Positions 34,316 to 43,557 of a stretch of DNA of 64,000 nt are shown here, piece after piece. The notes beneath the pieces were generated by a model. It was not told the origin of the DNA and searched no databases. It saw only the letters and a list, made by a program, of their open reading frames with translations. Numbering within the stretch: the stretch's first letter is position 1; every line of letters begins with the position of its first letter. Position numbers and translations under genes: made by a program. Origin of the DNA: JAJEFO01 sp965208685 (GTDB taxonomy: Bacteria > Pseudomonadota > Alphaproteobacteria > Rhodobacterales > Rhodobacteraceae); assembly GCA_965208685.1 (NCBI GenBank), contig CBDBPL010000007.1:1860001-1924000 (forward strand). Direction: 5' to 3'.

Positions 34316-34371
34316 ACGGGCACATTGCCCGCGGCAGCCTGAAGCAGGAAGCCCCGCCCTTCAGGGCGGGG
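34316..34371 (+). ncRNA. IS right end and putative omega (reRNA) 3' region
   Basis: After the tnpB stop comes the right-end hairpin CCCCGCCC-TTCA-GGGCGGGG (34352-34371), a perfect 8-bp stem. In TnpB systems the guide RNA scaffold spans the last part of tnpB and this end, with the guide being the DNA just outside (here from about 34377). The scaffold extent and guide start are inferred, not seen. Confidence 0.45.
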
Positions 34372-34495
34372 AGCAGTCACGACCACGCCCCACGTCGGCA
34401 CGGTGCGACCTGTCTCAGGCCCGCTGCAAAGAGCGAGAGATTTCACGACGGCATGCATGATAGACCGCGATGCGCCTGGCGCTTGAACGCTTCCC

Positions 34496-34860
34496 TCAAC
34501 TTTTGGCACCAACGGCCGTGCCGGGCCCGCCCCTGATCATCAGGTGATGCAGTTCGGCCGCCGCGTGGAATTGCGGGTCGGGAATCACCTGCGCGAACTC
34601 ATCCACCAGGTCTTCGCACCAACGAGCGCGCACGCACCCGCCTTGCTTCGGTCTCTTCGCCGAAAGGAGGCGCAGCGACGAGCGTCTCGGTGTTCTCGGA
34701 TTCGACGATGGCCGCCTCGTCGCGGATCTTGGCGGTCGAAGGTCCCGCACGGAACGCGAAGGCGATTGCGCCGTTGTCGTGTGTCGATAGCGTCCGCGTG
34801 GCCAGGCAACGGGGCCAGAAATGCCTCCTGCTTGTTTCAAGCAGACGCGCCTGCGAAGGG
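34496..34860 (-). pseudogene. Multiply frameshifted relic of an unidentified gene
   Basis: Three minus-strand pieces in different frames join into one protein-like C-terminus: AFLAPLPGHADAID (~34850-34780), then HDNGAIAFAFRAGPSTAKIRD and EAAIVESENTETLVAAPPFG (~34780-34640), then RARWCEDLVDEFAQVIPDPQ and FHAAAELHHLM to a stop at 34496. At least two frameshifts are needed. I do not recognise the family. The relic starts ~120 bp from the IS right end. The rest of 34861-35099 shows nothing. Confidence 0.4.
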
Positions 34861-35099
34861 TCACGCAAAGCCTCGCGCCGTGGAGGGGTCGGTCCCGGCG
34901 AGCAGCGGAGTCGCTGGACGAAAGGAGGCGATGTGAAAGATGCGCGTGCATGGCGACCCACCAAAGACGTTTCTCGACGAACGGGCACGGCGTCACTGAA
35001 ACGCCAAGGAACTGAATTCCGCCACACCGTTGGCGAATGAGATCCTGACTCGGACCTGCGGCCAGGCGACGTGCCTTCGGGTAACGAACGGATGCGGAC

Positions 35100-35741
35100 T
35101 CAGTCCTTGTCGAGTTTGGCCGCGGCGGGCTGGACGGCCACCTCAATTGCTTCAATGAAGACCCGACCGATCAATTCGACCTTGCGCAACAGATCGATGC
35201 GTGCCTTCGCCGCATCCAGTTCGTGCGCGGACAGAACATGGGAAACAAGCCCGCAGCCGTCGGCGAGCGTCACGATCATGGCATCCTTCGGATCTGGAAT
35301 CGAATCGGCGAGCAGCGCCGACTTGATCCGCCCGGTCAGCCTTCGTTCCGCTGCCTCATCCTTGAGCAGGTAGTGCCGTGCCCCGAAAATTCGCAGGTAG
35401 CGATCGTCGCTGAGTTCCAGGATGCGGTTTTCGATCAACCGCGCCAATGCGGTGTTCCGTATTTCGTCAGCGCGCCGGGTCGCGTGTCTGACCCAATGGA
35501 GAGCGTCGTAAGTCCGGTCGGCACGAGCAATCTCGGCGAGCATCGGATCGAGCAATTGATCTCCCACGGGCGTGAAGTCGATCACGAACAGCCGTTGGGC
35601 ATCCGTATCGATGCGATGTTCCAGCGCCAGATCCATCAACACTGCGCCGCCCAGCGCGTACCGAACAGACCACTCAGGTGCCCGCGAAAGCGCCCCGTCG
35701 TCGCCTCGCAGCAAAAGCAGGAACTCTTCGGCTAGTCTCAT
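35100..35741 (-). CDS. GPP34 (GOLPH3/Vps74-like) family protein
   Basis: The protein has 213 residues from ATG 35741, with GGGAGG 9 bp upstream. The family pattern is seen in LAEEFLLLLRGDDGAL, GGAVLMDLALEHRID, GDQLLDPMLAEI, and IPDPKDAMIVTLADGCGL. In eukaryotes GOLPH3 binds phosphatidylinositol-4-phosphate and Golgi enzymes; bacterial homologues have no assigned role that I know. Its ATG overlaps the PiT transporter stop (TGATG), so the two are translationally coupled. The position is where PhoU-like/DUF47 partners of PiT often sit. Confidence 0.78.
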   Translation of the reverse strand: MRLAEEFLLLLRGDDGALSRAPEWSVRYALGGAVLMDLALEHRIDTDAQRLFVIDFTPVGDQLLDPMLAEIARADRTYDALHWVRHATRRADEIRNTALARLIENRILELSDDRYLRIFGARHYLLKDEAAERRLTGRIKSALLADSIPDPKDAMIVTLADGCGLVSHVLSAHELDAAKARIDLLRKVELIGRVFIEAIEVAVQPAAAKLDKD

Positions 35742-37015
35742 CAGCTTGAACCTCCCAGGAACATTGCCGCCAAGATGTAGTAGAACATCACCGCAATCGC
35801 CGCACCCACGGGAAGCGTGACGACCCATGACACGAAAATCGCGCGGACCACGCCGAATTGCAGTTCACCGACGCCGCGCGCCAGGCCAACACCCAGCACG
35901 GCGCCCACGAGCGTCTGCGTCGTCGAAACCGGCAAGCCGGTGCCGCTGGCCACAACGACCGTGGACGCGGCCGCAAGTTCGGCGGCGAATCCGCGGCTGG
36001 GCGTGAGCTCAGTGATCTTCCGGCCAATCGTGGCCATTACCCGGTACCCGAATGTTGCCAGCCCGACCACGATCCCGCCCGCGCCCAGAAGCAGGACCCA
36101 GACCGGAATCACAGACTTGGCGGCCACTCCGCCTGTCGACACCACTCCGATAATCGCCGCGACGGGTCCGATCGCGTTGGCGACATCATTGGAGCCGTGG
36201 GCAAACGCCATGCCAGACGCAGTGACGATCATCAGGATGCCAAAAACCCTCTCCACGTCGTCAAAGCGGGACTGTCTTCCCGTGGGGAACTCAAGACTCG
36301 GGAAGCCCAGCCGATAGACCAACAGGCGGCCGGCCACGGCGACGATGCCAGCAACCATCATGGAATAGAATAAAGCGACCGGCATGCTCAGATCCAGTCC
36401 TACATGCTTCAGGCCCTTGACGAAGGTCACGGCCGAAGTGATGAACACTGCCGCGAAGATGTAGACGGGAACGTAGCGACAAGCATAGTAGGCCGGATCG
36501 CTCTTGTCGAAGATTAGCCGCTGCACGCTCAGCACGAGGCAAAACGAGATCACTCCGGCAAGAACAGGGGTTGCCACCCAACTTGCGGCAATGGCCGCCA
36601 CATCCCACCAGTGCACCGCGTCGAAGCCGATCGCGACCACGGCAAATCCGATAATGGCTCCGACGATCGAGTGCGTAGTTGACACCGGCCAGCCAAACGC
36701 CGACGCGAACGTCAGCCAAACGGCGGCCGACAGAAGCGCGGACAGCATGCCGACAACAAGGAGATTCGGGTCGTGCTCAAGCGCTTCGGAGTCGATGATG
36801 CCCTTGCGAATCGTGGAAGTCACCTCGCCACCGGCCAGAAACGCCCCGAGGAACTCGAACACGGCAGCGATCACGATGGCCGCACCGACCGTGATTGCAC
36901 CAGATCCAACTGACGTCCCCATCGAATTCGCTACGTCGTTGGCGCCGATGGCCCAGGCCATATAGAGTCCGGCGAGGATCGCCAAAGTCAGGATGACGAC
37001 GAGATTTACATCCAT
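35741..37015 (-). CDS. pit: PiT-family inorganic phosphate transporter
   Basis: The protein has 424 residues from ATG 37015 with GGGAGT upstream. The duplicated PiT signature is present: GANDVANSMGTSVGSGAI near residue 24 and GSNDVANAIGPVAAIIG in the second half, plus GWPVSTTHSIVGAIIGF and LPVSTTQTLVGAVLGVG. About 10 hydrophobic helices. It imports phosphate (or metal-phosphate) with H+ or Na+. It is followed by, and coupled to, the GPP34 gene. Confidence 0.93.
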   Translation of the reverse strand: MDVNLVVILTLAILAGLYMAWAIGANDVANSMGTSVGSGAITVGAAIVIAAVFEFLGAFLAGGEVTSTIRKGIIDSEALEHDPNLLVVGMLSALLSAAVWLTFASAFGWPVSTTHSIVGAIIGFAVVAIGFDAVHWWDVAAIAASWVATPVLAGVISFCLVLSVQRLIFDKSDPAYYACRYVPVYIFAAVFITSAVTFVKGLKHVGLDLSMPVALFYSMMVAGIVAVAGRLLVYRLGFPSLEFPTGRQSRFDDVERVFGILMIVTASGMAFAHGSNDVANAIGPVAAIIGVVSTGGVAAKSVIPVWVLLLGAGGIVVGLATFGYRVMATIGRKITELTPSRGFAAELAAASTVVVASGTGLPVSTTQTLVGAVLGVGLARGVGELQFGVVRAIFVSWVVTLPVGAAIAVMFYYILAAMFLGGSS

Positions 37016-37656
37016 GAAACGCGACTCCCGGTCCACATCTTGCGCGACAGAACATGCATGACCGGATCTGGCAACGGGCAGGGTCCCGCGCATGGCACCA
37101 GCGCTTCGGCGACTTGATCCCGGGTCATGAGACTCGACCCAACATGGTTCAGGTCTCAGAAGCCCGGGAATACACCCCGGACAAAGCCAGACCGCCGGTG
37201 CCGCCCAGCAAGAATGCAGCAACCCTGGCGGTTCTGATCGTCAACATTTTCCGGAACGGGTGAAGCGCAAAGATCGTCCTATCGGTGAATGAACTCAACT
37301 GGTCAAATCGCACCTTGCTTGTGGCTCCGGGAAGACACGGACGGTAACGCCCCATCCACCCGGCCTCACGCCAGACCCGCAGACGCGCTGACAAATTGCA
37401 ATGGCGGCTCGCTCATTGTCAATCGATGTCCCCAGATGCGCGCTCAAGCCGCGAGGGCTTCCGGAACTTCCGCACCGCATGACGAAACTGCAGGATCTCG
37501 CGCAGACGCGGCATCTGGCCAAGCGCGCGCATGCACGTGACACCTGAACGAGAGCGACGGGTTTTGCCATCAGAAGGTTGAAATTCACGCCGATTTCGCC
37601 ATATTGCCTTTCGAAAGCCGTATCCCGGCACGTTGAGACAGGAAGGAGCACAATTG
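37016..37656. other. Gene-free divergent region
   Basis: About 640 bp between divergent pit and the Bax-inhibitor-1 gene. No family-like reading frame was found. It must hold both promoters, which I cannot place with confidence. Confidence 0.4.
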
Positions 37657-38397
37657 ATGGCCAGGTTCGACACCATCCATACGACCGCGACGGACGCGCA
37701 ATCGGCCGAGATTCACGAAGGTCTGCGCGCGCACATGAACAAGGTCTACGGCATCATGTCCGTAGGCATGCTGGTCACGGCAGCCGTGGCCTGGGGCGTT
37801 GGCACGAGCGATGCACTTTCGGCGATATTCCGCGATCCGATTACCGGCAGCCCGAATATCCTGGGCTGGGTCGCGATGTTTCTCCCGTTGGGAATGGTCT
37901 TCCTCTTCGGCGGCATGATCAACCGGATTTCGGCAGCTGCCGCGCAAACCTTCTTCTACGTGTTTGCGGCGGCCATGGGCCTCTCGATCTCCTGGATTTT
38001 TGCCGTCTTCACCGGCATATCGATCGCCCAGACTTTCGTTGCGACGTCGGCCGGTTTCGCGGCTCTCAGCCTTTGGGGCTACACGACAAAGCGCGACCTT
38101 TCGGGTTTCGGGTCGTTCCTCATGATGGGCCTGATCGGCCTGATCATCGCCATGGTGATCAACCTCTTTGTGGCGTCGAGCGCGCTGGCATTTGCCGTCT
38201 CCGTGATCGGCGTCCTGATATTCGCCGGTCTCACCGCCTATGACACCCAAAGGATCAAGACGGACTACCTGGCCCACGCCCATGCCATGGATCAGGAGTG
38301 GCTCGAGAAGTCTGCAATCATGGGGGCGCTGAGCCTCTATCTGGACTTCATCAATCTCTTCATGTTCCTGCTGCAGTTCATGGGCAGCCGCGAATAG
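37657..38397 (+). CDS. Bax inhibitor-1/YccA family membrane protein
   Basis: The protein has 246 residues from ATG 37657 with AAGGAG upstream; a TTG at 37633 is less likely. Seven hydrophobic helices are visible, beginning VYGIMSVGMLVTAAVAWGVG and ending LYLDFINLFMFLLQFMG. The LTAYDTQRIK motif near the end is the BI-1 signature with the conserved Asp. Bacterial members act as pH-sensitive Ca2+ leak channels or assist membrane protein quality control. A terminator hairpin follows. Confidence 0.92.
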   Translation: MARFDTIHTTATDAQSAEIHEGLRAHMNKVYGIMSVGMLVTAAVAWGVGTSDALSAIFRDPITGSPNILGWVAMFLPLGMVFLFGGMINRISAAAAQTFFYVFAAAMGLSISWIFAVFTGISIAQTFVATSAGFAALSLWGYTTKRDLSGFGSFLMMGLIGLIIAMVINLFVASSALAFAVSVIGVLIFAGLTAYDTQRIKTDYLAHAHAMDQEWLEKSAIMGALSLYLDFINLFMFLLQFMGSRE

Positions 38398-38420
38398 CGG
38401 CGGTGGGGAATTGTCGTGAT

Positions 38421-38442
38421 GGGCCGGTCCTTTCGCCGGCCC
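38421..38442 (+). terminator. Likely rho-independent terminator
   Basis: GGGCCGG-TCCTTTCG-CCGGCCC forms a 7-bp GC stem 24 bp after the BI-1 stop, followed by the mildly T-rich GTCGTTCTT. It separates that gene from lon. Confidence 0.6.
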
Positions 38443-38659
38443 GTCGTTCTTGACTGCAGCAGACTCCGGATGCCGGCACCTCTCAATTCGGCTTGTTCGC
38501 GCCGACCTGCTTGCTTTTGACGGTCGCGAAATGCAGACTTGAACCACGAGCTGCGGTTGAAGGTCGCCTGACCAATCACCAAGTACAGAAGTCGCAATCA
38601 GGAGAAGGACCGAACCGCCGTCACTGCGACCGGACCTTCTTGCAGAACGGGACAACTTC

Positions 38660-41071
38660 ATGACCAAGCCTCTGCCAACGCCTTTCCCGGTGCTTCCCCT
38701 CAGGGACATTGTCGTGTTTCCCCACATGATCGTCCCGCTGTTCGTTGGGCGTGAAAAATCGGTGCGTGCGCTTGACGAAGTCATGCGGGAAGACAAGCAG
38801 ATCCTGCTCTCAAGCCAGATTGATCCTTCCATCGACGATCCGGAGATTGACGGCATCTACAAGGTCGGTGTGCTGGCCAATGTTCTGCAACTCCTCAAGT
38901 TGCCCGACGGGACCGTCAAGGTGCTGGTTGAGGGGCGAAACCGCGTACGCATCACGGAATACGTGGACAACGAGAGCTACTTCGAGGCACGCGCGGAGGA
39001 GCTGGAAGAGGAACTCGGCGACCAGGCTGCCATCCAGGCCCTTGTGGGCTCGGTGGCCAAGGAGTTCGAACGCTACGTGAAGGTCAGGAAAAACGTCTCC
39101 GAAGAAGCGCTGTATCAAGTTTCGGAAAGCAAGGACGCGTCGAAGCTGGCCGACCTCGTCTCAGGTCATCTCGGCGTCGAAGTCGAAAAGAGGCAGGAGC
39201 TCCTGGAAATGCTCTCGGTCGCGGAACGGCTCGAGGCGGTCTACGGCCTTATCCAAGGTGAACTGGAAGTACTGCAGGTCGAAAAGAAGATCAAGACGCG
39301 CGTCAGGTCCCAGATGGAGCGGACGCAAAAGGAATATTACCTGAATGAGCAGATGAAGGCCATTCAGAAGGAGCTTGGCGACGGCGAGGACGGGACGAAC
39401 GAAGTCACCGAGATCGAGGAGAAAATCGCCAACACGAAGCTCTCCAAGGAAGCCCGCGAAAAGGCCGAAGGCGAACTGAAGAAGCTCAAGTCCATGTCAC
39501 CTATGAGCGCCGAGGCAACCGTGGTTCGCAATTACCTGGACTGGATGCTGACGATTCCATGGGGCGTGAAATCCCGCGTCAAGAAGGATCTGGGGCGTGC
39601 GCAGGAAATTCTCGACAGCGACCATTACGGACTGGAAAAGGTAAAGGAGCGCATTGTCGAATACCTTGCGGTCCAGCAGCGATCCAAAAAGCTGAAAGGG
39701 CCGATTCTCTGCCTCGTCGGACCGCCGGGCGTCGGCAAGACCTCGCTCGGCAAGTCGGTGGCAAGGGCAACCGGCCGCGAGTTCATTCGCATCAGCCTGG
39801 GCGGCGTGCGCGACGAGGCCGAAATCCGCGGACACAGGCGAACCTATATCGGTTCGATGCCCGGCAAGATCATCCAGGGCATGAAAAAGGCCAAGACCGT
39901 CAATCCGCTCATCCTGCTCGACGAGATCGACAAGATGGGTCACGACTTTCGGGGAGACCCTGCGTCCGCGATGCTGGAAGTGCTGGATCCCGAGCAGAAC
40001 TCGACGTTCACCGATCACTACATGGAGATCGAGTACGACCTCTCGAACGTCATGTTCCTGACGACCGCGAACACCTACAACATGCCTAGCCCCCTTCTGG
40101 ACCGGATGGAGACCATTCCGCTGGCGGGCTACACGGAAGACGAAAAGCGCGAAATCGCGAAACAGCACCTGCTCGAAAAGCAGATCAAGGGACACGGCCT
40201 CAAGGCGTCCGAATTCGAGCTGTCGGAAGAGGCTCTGACCGAGATCATCCGCACCTATACGCGCGAAGCCGGTGTCAGGAACCTCGAGCGCGAGATCGCC
40301 AAGCTTGCGCGCAAGGCCGTGACTCGGATTGTACGGAAGGAAGACAAGAAGGTCGTGGTGACTCCAGAGAAGCTTGAAGACTTCCTCGGCGTCAAGAAAT
40401 TCCGCTACGGCCTGGCCGAAAAGTCCGATCAGGTGGGAGCCGTCACGGGCCTCGCCTGGACCCAGACCGGGGGCGATCTCCTGTCGATCGAGGCGCTGAA
40501 GCTGCCCGGCAAGGGAAGAATGAAGACAACCGGAAAGCTTGGCGACGTGATGAAGGAGTCCATCGACGCCGCTTCGAGTTTTGCAAGGTCAATCGCACCG
40601 TCCATCGGCGTGCGGCCGACCCGGTTTGACACAATGGACATCCACGTTCATGTGCCGGAAGGTGCTACGCCGAAGGATGGTCCGTCGGCGGGTGTGGCAA
40701 TGGTCACTTCGATCGTTTCGGTGCTCACGCAGATTCCGGTCCGGAAGGACATTGCAATGACCGGCGAAATCACGCTGCGCGGCAATGTCCTGGCAATTGG
40801 CGGCCTGAAGGAAAAACTGCTGGCGGCCCGCCGCGGCGGGATCTCGATGGTCTTGATACCCGAAGAGAACGAGAAGGATCTGCCGGAAATCCCCGACAAC
40901 GTGAAGGACGGATTGAACATCATTCCCGTCTCGACGGTTTCCAAGGTCCTGGAGCACGCGCTTGTCCGGCAACCGGAACCCATCGAATGGGACGAAGAGG
41001 CCGAATATGCCGCGCTGGCCCAACGTGCGGCGGCGGCCCGGTCCGGTGAATCCGAGGTCATGACCCACTGA
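38660..41071 (+). CDS. lon: ATP-dependent protease Lon
   Basis: The protein has 803 residues, full length. The N-terminal substrate domain starts PFPVLPLRDIVVFPHMIVPL. The AAA+ module has Walker A GPPGVGKTSLGKS (about 354) and Walker B ILLDEIDKMG. The protease domain has catalytic S676 in PKDGPSAGVAM and the lysine in IGGLKEKLLAARRG. Lon degrades misfolded and regulatory proteins in the cytosol. No clear heat-shock promoter was seen in the 220 bp upstream. Confidence 0.96.
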   Translation: MTKPLPTPFPVLPLRDIVVFPHMIVPLFVGREKSVRALDEVMREDKQILLSSQIDPSIDDPEIDGIYKVGVLANVLQLLKLPDGTVKVLVEGRNRVRITEYVDNESYFEARAEELEEELGDQAAIQALVGSVAKEFERYVKVRKNVSEEALYQVSESKDASKLADLVSGHLGVEVEKRQELLEMLSVAERLEAVYGLIQGELEVLQVEKKIKTRVRSQMERTQKEYYLNEQMKAIQKELGDGEDGTNEVTEIEEKIANTKLSKEAREKAEGELKKLKSMSPMSAEATVVRNYLDWMLTIPWGVKSRVKKDLGRAQEILDSDHYGLEKVKERIVEYLAVQQRSKKLKGPILCLVGPPGVGKTSLGKSVARATGREFIRISLGGVRDEAEIRGHRRTYIGSMPGKIIQGMKKAKTVNPLILLDEIDKMGHDFRGDPASAMLEVLDPEQNSTFTDHYMEIEYDLSNVMFLTTANTYNMPSPLLDRMETIPLAGYTEDEKREIAKQHLLEKQIKGHGLKASEFELSEEALTEIIRTYTREAGVRNLEREIAKLARKAVTRIVRKEDKKVVVTPEKLEDFLGVKKFRYGLAEKSDQVGAVTGLAWTQTGGDLLSIEALKLPGKGRMKTTGKLGDVMKESIDAASSFARSIAPSIGVRPTRFDTMDIHVHVPEGATPKDGPSAGVAMVTSIVSVLTQIPVRKDIAMTGEITLRGNVLAIGGLKEKLLAARRGGISMVLIPEENEKDLPEIPDNVKDGLNIIPVSTVSKVLEHALVRQPEPIEWDEEAEYAALAQRAAAARSGESEVMTH

Positions 41072-41221
41072 ACCAGCTAGGCTGAGCCCGTCCGCCAGAG
41101 CGCGGGCGCGACATTCTTTCCGTCACTCAGTGACACGCATGCGCAAGTTCAGTCGAAAGGACACACACCCTGCAATCTCGTCCCTTGCGGCACTGGCGAA
41201 TCGATCGTGCCGCAACGCACG

Positions 41222-42013
41222 TCAACTTGGGTTGCTCGGCACGTCAGCCTTGGACCGGAACACCGGCAGGTCCGCGCCGGACACTTCGGCAGACAAGGCC
41301 AGTTCCTGGACGTATGATCGAGCCTTGCAGGCCCATGCCGCCTTTTCCATGGCATCGGATATCTTCTGGCGAACGGCCTCGAACGGCAGCACCGCGCCTT
41401 CGTCGACAGCGTCCATGCGGATGATGTGCCAGCCGTGGCGCGTGAGAACAGGCTCGGCCGTGACGTCGCCTTCGGAAAGCTGGCGCAAAGCGGCTTCGAA
41501 CTCGAACGAGGTCTCTCCCGGCCCGAACTGGCCAAGCTTCCCGCCAGTCGCCCGTGAGTTGCAATCACTGTCCGACGCGGCGATTCGGGCAAAGTCGCGC
41601 GGATTGTCACGCACGCGTGCCGCAAGCGCATGCGCCCGGGCTTGTGCCATGGCCCGACTGCTCTCGTCGCTCGGATCACAAGCCACAAGGATATGCGACA
41701 CTTCCCATAGGGGCGGCGTACGAAAACGTGATGGATCGCGTTCCCATTCCGCGCGGACGGCCTGCGCGGTCGGAGAGTCGAGTTCAAGAACGGTCTCAAG
41801 AAGCTGCCGGATCAGTGCCTCTTCATCAGTTTCGAATCGATCCGCTCCGAGTCTCGCCGGTTCGGGCACGAGCCCCTGCCGATTCGCTTCCTGCAAGAGG
41901 AGCGTGCGCACGGCCACGGCGTTGGCTGCCTTGCGCCAAGCCAACCCTGGCTTGCCCTTGGGAACGGGGTGGTTCTGTGCCTCTGCGGCAATGGCTGCCT
42001 GAGGGATCGCCAT
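41222..42013 (-). CDS. Parvulin-type peptidyl-prolyl isomerase of the nar cluster
   Basis: The protein has 263 residues. The parvulin domain (about 105-200) shows WEVSHILVACDPSD, CNSRATGGKLGQFGPGE and VLTRHGWHIIRMDAVDEG. No signal peptide is seen, so it should be cytoplasmic. NifM-like isomerases occur at the end of narGHJI operons in several proteobacteria and probably help fold the cytoplasmic reductase. It starts 39 bp after narI and is convergent with lon. Confidence 0.87.
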   Translation of the reverse strand: MAIPQAAIAAEAQNHPVPKGKPGLAWRKAANAVAVRTLLLQEANRQGLVPEPARLGADRFETDEEALIRQLLETVLELDSPTAQAVRAEWERDPSRFRTPPLWEVSHILVACDPSDESSRAMAQARAHALAARVRDNPRDFARIAASDSDCNSRATGGKLGQFGPGETSFEFEAALRQLSEGDVTAEPVLTRHGWHIIRMDAVDEGAVLPFEAVRQKISDAMEKAAWACKARSYVQELALSAEVSGADLPVFRSKADVPSNPS

Positions 42014-42052
42014 TCACGACGAGAGGCGGCAACAAGGATGCGGCCATCTCTG

Positions 42053-42841
42053 TCACTCGGCCGGGCCGGCAGCTGCGCCGGATGACGTTGCAGACTTGGA
42101 CTTCGCAGCGCCTTGCATCGGAGATGCCGGTCCGGTGCGGCTCGGCAGCGGGGTGCTGCGGCGTGAGCGCACCACCTGGTAGCCCGGGCGCGTCAGCAGG
42201 TAGCGGAACGGCACTGCAAAGCCCGACAGGGCGTGGACGAGTCGCGTGAACGGAAACACCAGGATGATCACCAGCCCCAACACCAAGTGAAGCTTGAAGA
42301 CCAGTGCCGCGTCCGCGATGTAGCTCGCCGCAGCCGCGTCGAACGTGAAGATGCCCTGCGCCCAGGACATGAACTTCACCATCTCATGCCCATCAAGATG
42401 GTCGACCGAAACAAGGATCGTGCCAAGTCCCAGGACCAATTGCACCAGCAGCAATGCGAGAATTGCGATGTCCCAGAAACTCGAGGTCTGGCGAATGCGC
42501 GGGTCCGTCCATCGGCGATGGAACAACATGCCGCCGCCGATCAACGCCATCACGCCGGCAATCCCGCCCACGACCAATGCAAGCATTTGCTTCGCGCCAT
42601 GACTGATGCCGACAAGTTCGAACACCCGGATCGGTGTCAGCAGGCCCACCAGATGCCCGAAGAAGATCACCAGCACACCGACATGAAACAGAATGGAACC
42701 GATCACCAGCTGCCTTCGCCGCAACAACTGTGACGAAGATGTCTTCCAGGTGAACTGGTCGCGCTCGTAGCGCGCGATGGTGCCCATGATCCCTACCCCA
42801 AGCGCGATGTAGGGGAAGATTCCAAACAGAAAATCGTGCAT
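42053..42841 (-). CDS. narI: Respiratory nitrate reductase gamma subunit (cytochrome b)
   Basis: The protein has 262 residues. ATG 42841 has GGAGG 5 bp upstream; a GTG at 42856 overlapping the narJ stop is the alternative. It has five membrane helices, including FLFGIFPYIALGVGIMGTIARY, and conserved histidines for two b hemes (FHVGVLVIFFGHLVGL and LVLGLVIILVFPFTRLVHAL regions, in part). It oxidises quinol and passes electrons to NarH. The C-terminal ~40 residues are Ala/Ser/Pro-rich. Confidence 0.94.
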   Translation of the reverse strand: MHDFLFGIFPYIALGVGIMGTIARYERDQFTWKTSSSQLLRRRQLVIGSILFHVGVLVIFFGHLVGLLTPIRVFELVGISHGAKQMLALVVGGIAGVMALIGGGMLFHRRWTDPRIRQTSSFWDIAILALLLVQLVLGLGTILVSVDHLDGHEMVKFMSWAQGIFTFDAAAASYIADAALVFKLHLVLGLVIILVFPFTRLVHALSGFAVPFRYLLTRPGYQVVRSRRSTPLPSRTGPASPMQGAAKSKSATSSGAAAGPAE

Positions 42842-42852
42842 TTGGGCCTCCG

Positions 42853-43557
42853 TCACTGAGTTGCTGCACCGGACGCCTGGCGGCCCGGTTCATCGATTCG
42901 AGCAAGAATGTCCCGCGCCTGCGGGCACCCGGCCCCGGGGTCGGGCCCGAAGCGGACCTCGCTCTCCTCCCAGATCTCGTCCAGCGCATCCAGGTTGTCA
43001 GGATCGACTTCGGGTTGCCCGAGCAGTTCCGTGACGGCCGAGCGATCGGCCTTCGTTCCCGAAAGCTCCAGTAGGGCGGCAAACACCCCGCAAAACGGGC
43101 TCTTCCGCCGAGAGTGCCTGATGCTCAGAGCCTCAAGAATATGCGCTGCATCGGCAAGGACTTCCTGCGCCTCCCGGCGAGGACGCATCGAAAGGAACTC
43201 CAGGACTACCGGCAAGTGATCAGGCAATTCCGTCGTCGCAAGATCGAACCCCCCTGCGCGGTATGTCTCGAGAAGCGACACCATTGCGCCGCCTCGATCC
43301 CTGCTCTCGCCATGGACATGTTCGAAGAGGTTCAAGGAAAGCGTGCGCGATCGATCAAAGAGGCCCACGTACCGCTCCTCCAATTCGTAGATGTCGCGTG
43401 ACCGGAGTTCCTGCGCCAGTTGACGCAAGGACTTGCGCGTGCTGCCGCTCAGGCGACGGTCCGAGTCGAAAACGTCCCCGATTTCCTGCATGGCGGCCTT
43501 CAGGTCCTGCGTCGGGTAGCTCAGCGTCAGAGACAGGGACTTGAGCGTGCGATCCAT
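42853..43557 (-). CDS. narJ: Nitrate reductase assembly chaperone
   Basis: The protein has 234 residues from ATG 43557, coupled to the narH stop (TGATG). TorD/NarJ-family marks include LKSLSLTLSYPTQDLKAAMQ at the N-terminus and LFEHVHGESRDRGGAMVSLL. It binds NarG and allows molybdenum cofactor insertion and NarI docking. It is not part of the final enzyme. Confidence 0.93.
   Translation of the reverse strand: MDRTLKSLSLTLSYPTQDLKAAMQEIGDVFDSDRRLSGSTRKSLRQLAQELRSRDIYELEERYVGLFDRSRTLSLNLFEHVHGESRDRGGAMVSLLETYRAGGFDLATTELPDHLPVVLEFLSMRPRREAQEVLADAAHILEALSIRHSRRKSPFCGVFAALLELSGTKADRSAVTELLGQPEVDPDNLDALDEIWEESEVRFGPDPGAGCPQARDILARIDEPGRQASGAATQ

Larger units (their letters stand above)
32690..34376. 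mobile_element. IS200/IS605-family insertion sequence with tnpA and tnpB
   Basis: About 1.7 kb. It has divergent tnpA (HUH transposase, minus) and tnpB (plus) flanked by subterminal hairpins typical of this family in place of inverted repeats: left 32696-32715, right 34352-34371. The exact cleavage points cannot be fixed by eye; the ends given are estimates. Both genes are full length with catalytic residues intact. Left of it is the hisN 5' region, right of it a decayed gene. Confidence 0.88.

Noticed and set aside
35100..35741. DUF47/PhoU-like partner of the PiT transporter
   Set aside because: The usual pairing, but the sequence shows the GPP34 pattern (LxEExLLLL, DLALxxRI, LLDxxLxxI, PDPxDAxIVxLAD) and not a PhoU helical repeat.
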